Part shown: one piece after another, positions 57,291 to 64,000 of the stretch | Position numbering within the stretch: the first letter of the stretch is position 1 | How the letters are laid out: every line of letters starts with the position of its first letter | From: Lepisosteus oculatus | Taxonomy: Eukaryota > Chordata > Actinopteri > Semionotiformes > Lepisosteidae | Assembly: GCF_040954835.1 (NCBI RefSeq) | Contig: NC_090718.1 | Span: forward strand, 15,825,532 to 15,889,531 | Direction: 5' to 3' | Length of the DNA: 64,000 bases | The notes under the pieces: generated by a model | Database searches by the model: none | What the model was told of the DNA's origin: nothing | The model's input: only the letters and a program-made list of their open reading frames with translations | Position numbers and translations under genes: made by a program

Positions 57291-58230
57291 AATTACAGCA
57301 CTTCGTCAGCTGACGAAACGGGGAGGGTTTAAAGAAGGGAAGGAGGCCATCTTGGACTTTCTGTCCAAACAAAATATGCTTCACACAAAAATAAGAGAAA
57401 TAGCCAAAAATACGCTGATCATCGCAGCCATCCGCGGTAAATATGCAACTTTTTAACATTTTATACACTTACAGCACCCCGATTTTATTTTGTAGGGCAT
57501 TATTTTTTTGTATTGTAAATGATGAAAGGGGTATATTTGGGTTTTTTTTTGTGTCCCCTATGACGTTGTTGGCAACTGCCTTGTTTCCATTACGGTGTTT
57601 TCTCCTCAAACGGTACCTCTGTCCCCCGACCCTCGCCGAATTAAAATGTTAAATTCAGTTAACTTGTTAGTGTCAGAAGAGACGTTTTGGTAGTAAAGGC
57701 TTTGTTTATTTTTTTTTGGTTGGGGATTGGGGCCAGCCGGTCGTGCGATTTAATGTTATTTTAATCGAAAGAAGGCGAGATACTTCATCATCAGGAAGGA
57801 GACGATGGGAAATGTCACTTCGCGGTGAATTACTCAAAGTAATCGGGTTTATTTGTGTTTTTTTTATTATTATTTTTCTTTGCTTTGGCTGGAAGGCTGT
57901 CGCGAAAGAGCGGCTCTGAATCCGACGCTGCGTCTGAGGCGACTCCGGGGGCGAAATCGCACACGACCCCCGGCCGGGATTATTGAATTAACGACGATTA
58001 ACTTTTCATTTGCTCGACGTGTTTATTTCTGTGTACGTCCGCAAGCGATGCGACCCCTCCATCCCCCTGTTTCTTAAAATTATTTGGCACAACACGTCTA
58101 AATTAGCTCCGCGGTGCTGGACTGAATAACAGGACTGAAATGGTGGGATTGTCGGTCTGCCGACGCCGAAAATGGCAAAACAAATTAATCTTGCTTCCCC
58201 CACCGTCTCCACTAAGTGTTTTCTCTGTTT
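57290..58230 (+). promoter_or_regulatory. ddx6: Candidate DDX6 promoter / first-exon region
   Basis: Upstream of the DDX6 5' UTR exon. Contains a YY1-like GCCATCTTGG at about 57,346-57,355, CpG clusters at 57,800-58,000, and CGACGCCGAAAATGGC at about 58,160. The exact start site cannot be read from sequence. Confidence 0.35.
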
Positions 58231-59224
58231 TGTATTTATTTCTCATCATCAGATCAGCTCTGGGTGGTGGGTGGATCTAGGCCTCTTTTTGAAGCAGTGT
58301 TATAAGTGGTCATCGACTCCGACCCGTTTACCATTGTCACTGTTGCTGAGTTGTTCAGTCGGCTATTTTCTCTCCATGGCGCTATATATTGGGGAAGAAG
58401 TGCTGTTGTGCAACCTTAAACGACGTCTGGAAAGTTCAGTTACACCTGAAGTAGGAACCGCAGCTTTAACGTTGTCGTTGGGTTTGTCCACGGCTGTGTC
58501 GGCCCTTGGGTGGTCGTGTAAAATTGTACACTTTCGTAGTGGAAGTGCTGTGTTTCGGCCAGTTCACTGCGAGGAGGCTGTGAGCTCTTCTGGCGCAGTT
58601 TGACGTGGCTGCTTGCTTCTGAAGAAGCAGTGGGGATCTGACAGCTACTGTTGGTTTATTTTCATCACAGGTGCCCTCCACACACACCACACACACACAC
58701 TCCTTTTAAGAACCCTTGAGCTGGCTTTGAGGTGTGAGCTGTGTTCTTCCCTGTGATATTTAGCGGCGGTCAGACACCGTGGCCAGGTGTAGTACAGGAG
58801 CAGGGGCCTGCGCTGGCCGTGTTTGTGCTGGGTATGATGTTGGCTTTCCCTGTCGCATCGTGACACAGGTGCCGGTGAGCCAGAGGACTGTCCAGCTCGC
58901 CTCGCGGTTGTCCCCCTGTGGTTGGCGTGTGTTCTGGAGGGTCTGCGGACGGAAACACTGCAGCAATGCTATTCAGTTTCCGGTTTCGATGAAACGACCC
59001 AGGTGTAATATTGATCCGCTTGCCTGTGTGGGTCAGCTGTTCTCAGCTGAAGGTCTGCAGTTTTCAGGACTGGTTTGTAAGCATCGGCCTGCAACACCTT
59101 GAGCTGCTGTCCAGGCTCTTCTCTTCATATGCGTGCGCTGCACTGCGGTTGTGTCTCTCTTGCCCTTTTTTACCTCTTGTCTTCATCTTTTTCCCCACTG
59201 AACCTATGGTGTTTTTTTTTCCAG
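58231..59224. other. ddx6: Putative DDX6 intron 1
   Basis: No coding exon recognised. It ends in a T-run and CCAG acceptor at 59,224. Confidence 0.4.
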
Positions 59225-59685
59225 GATGACCAAGGACACCGTTGAAGGATAACTTCCCAGGAGTGTCGAACACGAGGTGGATTTTAAAGTCTTTGGCAGC
59301 GCAGGAGTGGTGCGAGTGACTCTTGGATTGTTTTAGAGCGAGACTATACACTTGCATAAAATTAACTTTTTTTAAAAAAAGGTGCTTTTCCTGCATCGTG
59401 ATATTAGAGACTCATTTACTGAGCGATACTTGGAAGACGACGTTCCACTATAAGGAGTTAAATTACCAAGGAATAAGGTGGCTCGATTGGTGACAAAGAA
59501 ATAGGTGTATTGATACTTGGTTGATTTGAGTTTTTCACATCAAGAGGAGAAAGGGGGGAAAAGACTGTTTCAAATTTCCCTGCAAAACCTTCTTTAGAAG
59601 CGGACTGAGGATTTTTGTGTTAAGGTGGGGACGTTGGAAAGAGAATAGGAGCAGTTGGGGACTCTTGCAGGAGCTCGGCGCAGCC
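59225..59685 (+). other. ddx6: DDX6 5' UTR (second, mostly noncoding, exon)
   Basis: Preceded by a strong polypyrimidine tract (a run of ten Ts, then CCAG). The sequence runs unbroken into the coding ATG. Contains a nine-codon upstream ORF with stop (59,226-59,252). Confidence 0.6.

Positions 59686-64000
<4,315 letters not shown>

Overview
The window is nuclear DNA from a vertebrate, most likely a ray-finned fish that branched before teleosts (gar- or bowfin-like). The evidence is spliced genes with GT/AG introns, 5S-rRNA-headed SINEs with a Deu-like body and an L2/CR1-like tail, and a gene order matching human 11q23 (BCL9L, CXCR5, DDX6 in the same relative orientations). The genes present resemble jawed-vertebrate orthologues, and no second copies were seen. 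The exact species cannot be read from the sequence. There are no prokaryotic features such as operons or CRISPR arrays.

Layout. 1-2.4 kb (minus): the 5' part of an immunoglobulin-superfamily gene, with a signal-peptide exon and three one-exon Ig domains. It is best matched, by recollection, to VSIG10L2, and runs off the left edge. 2.5-27 kb: a gene-poor stretch packed with minisatellites (units of about 31-53 bp), two Deu-type SINEs, and a CpG-rich block at 17.3-18.7 kb that may be the BCL9L promoter. 27.9-39.3 kb (plus): the complete BCL9L coding sequence in seven exons, encoding about 1,196 residues. 44.6-55.0 kb (minus): CXCR5, with a 13-codon first exon at 55.0 kb and the receptor body in a second exon at 45-46 kb, separated by an 8.9 kb intron. 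59.2-64 kb (plus): the start of DDX6, four coding exons up to helicase motif I, running off the right edge.

The genes are independent units, not a shared pathway. BCL9L is a beta-catenin/Pygopus co-activator of Wnt transcription, CXCR5 is the CXCL13 receptor that guides B cells and follicular T cells, and DDX6 is the cytoplasmic RNA helicase of P-bodies. BCL9L and CXCR5 are convergent, and CXCR5 and DDX6 are divergent.

The most interesting non-genic signals are: a CTCF-like core motif in all three Deu-SINE copies; another CTCF-like core lying across a BCL9L splice acceptor; two tandem NAGNAG acceptors in BCL9L; a diverged direct-repeat pair inside the CXCR5 intron; and an exceptional density of minisatellites, several with higher-order structure. 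No undescribed protein system was found. Most long ORFs outside the four genes are artefacts of tandem repeats or of GC-rich antisense strands.
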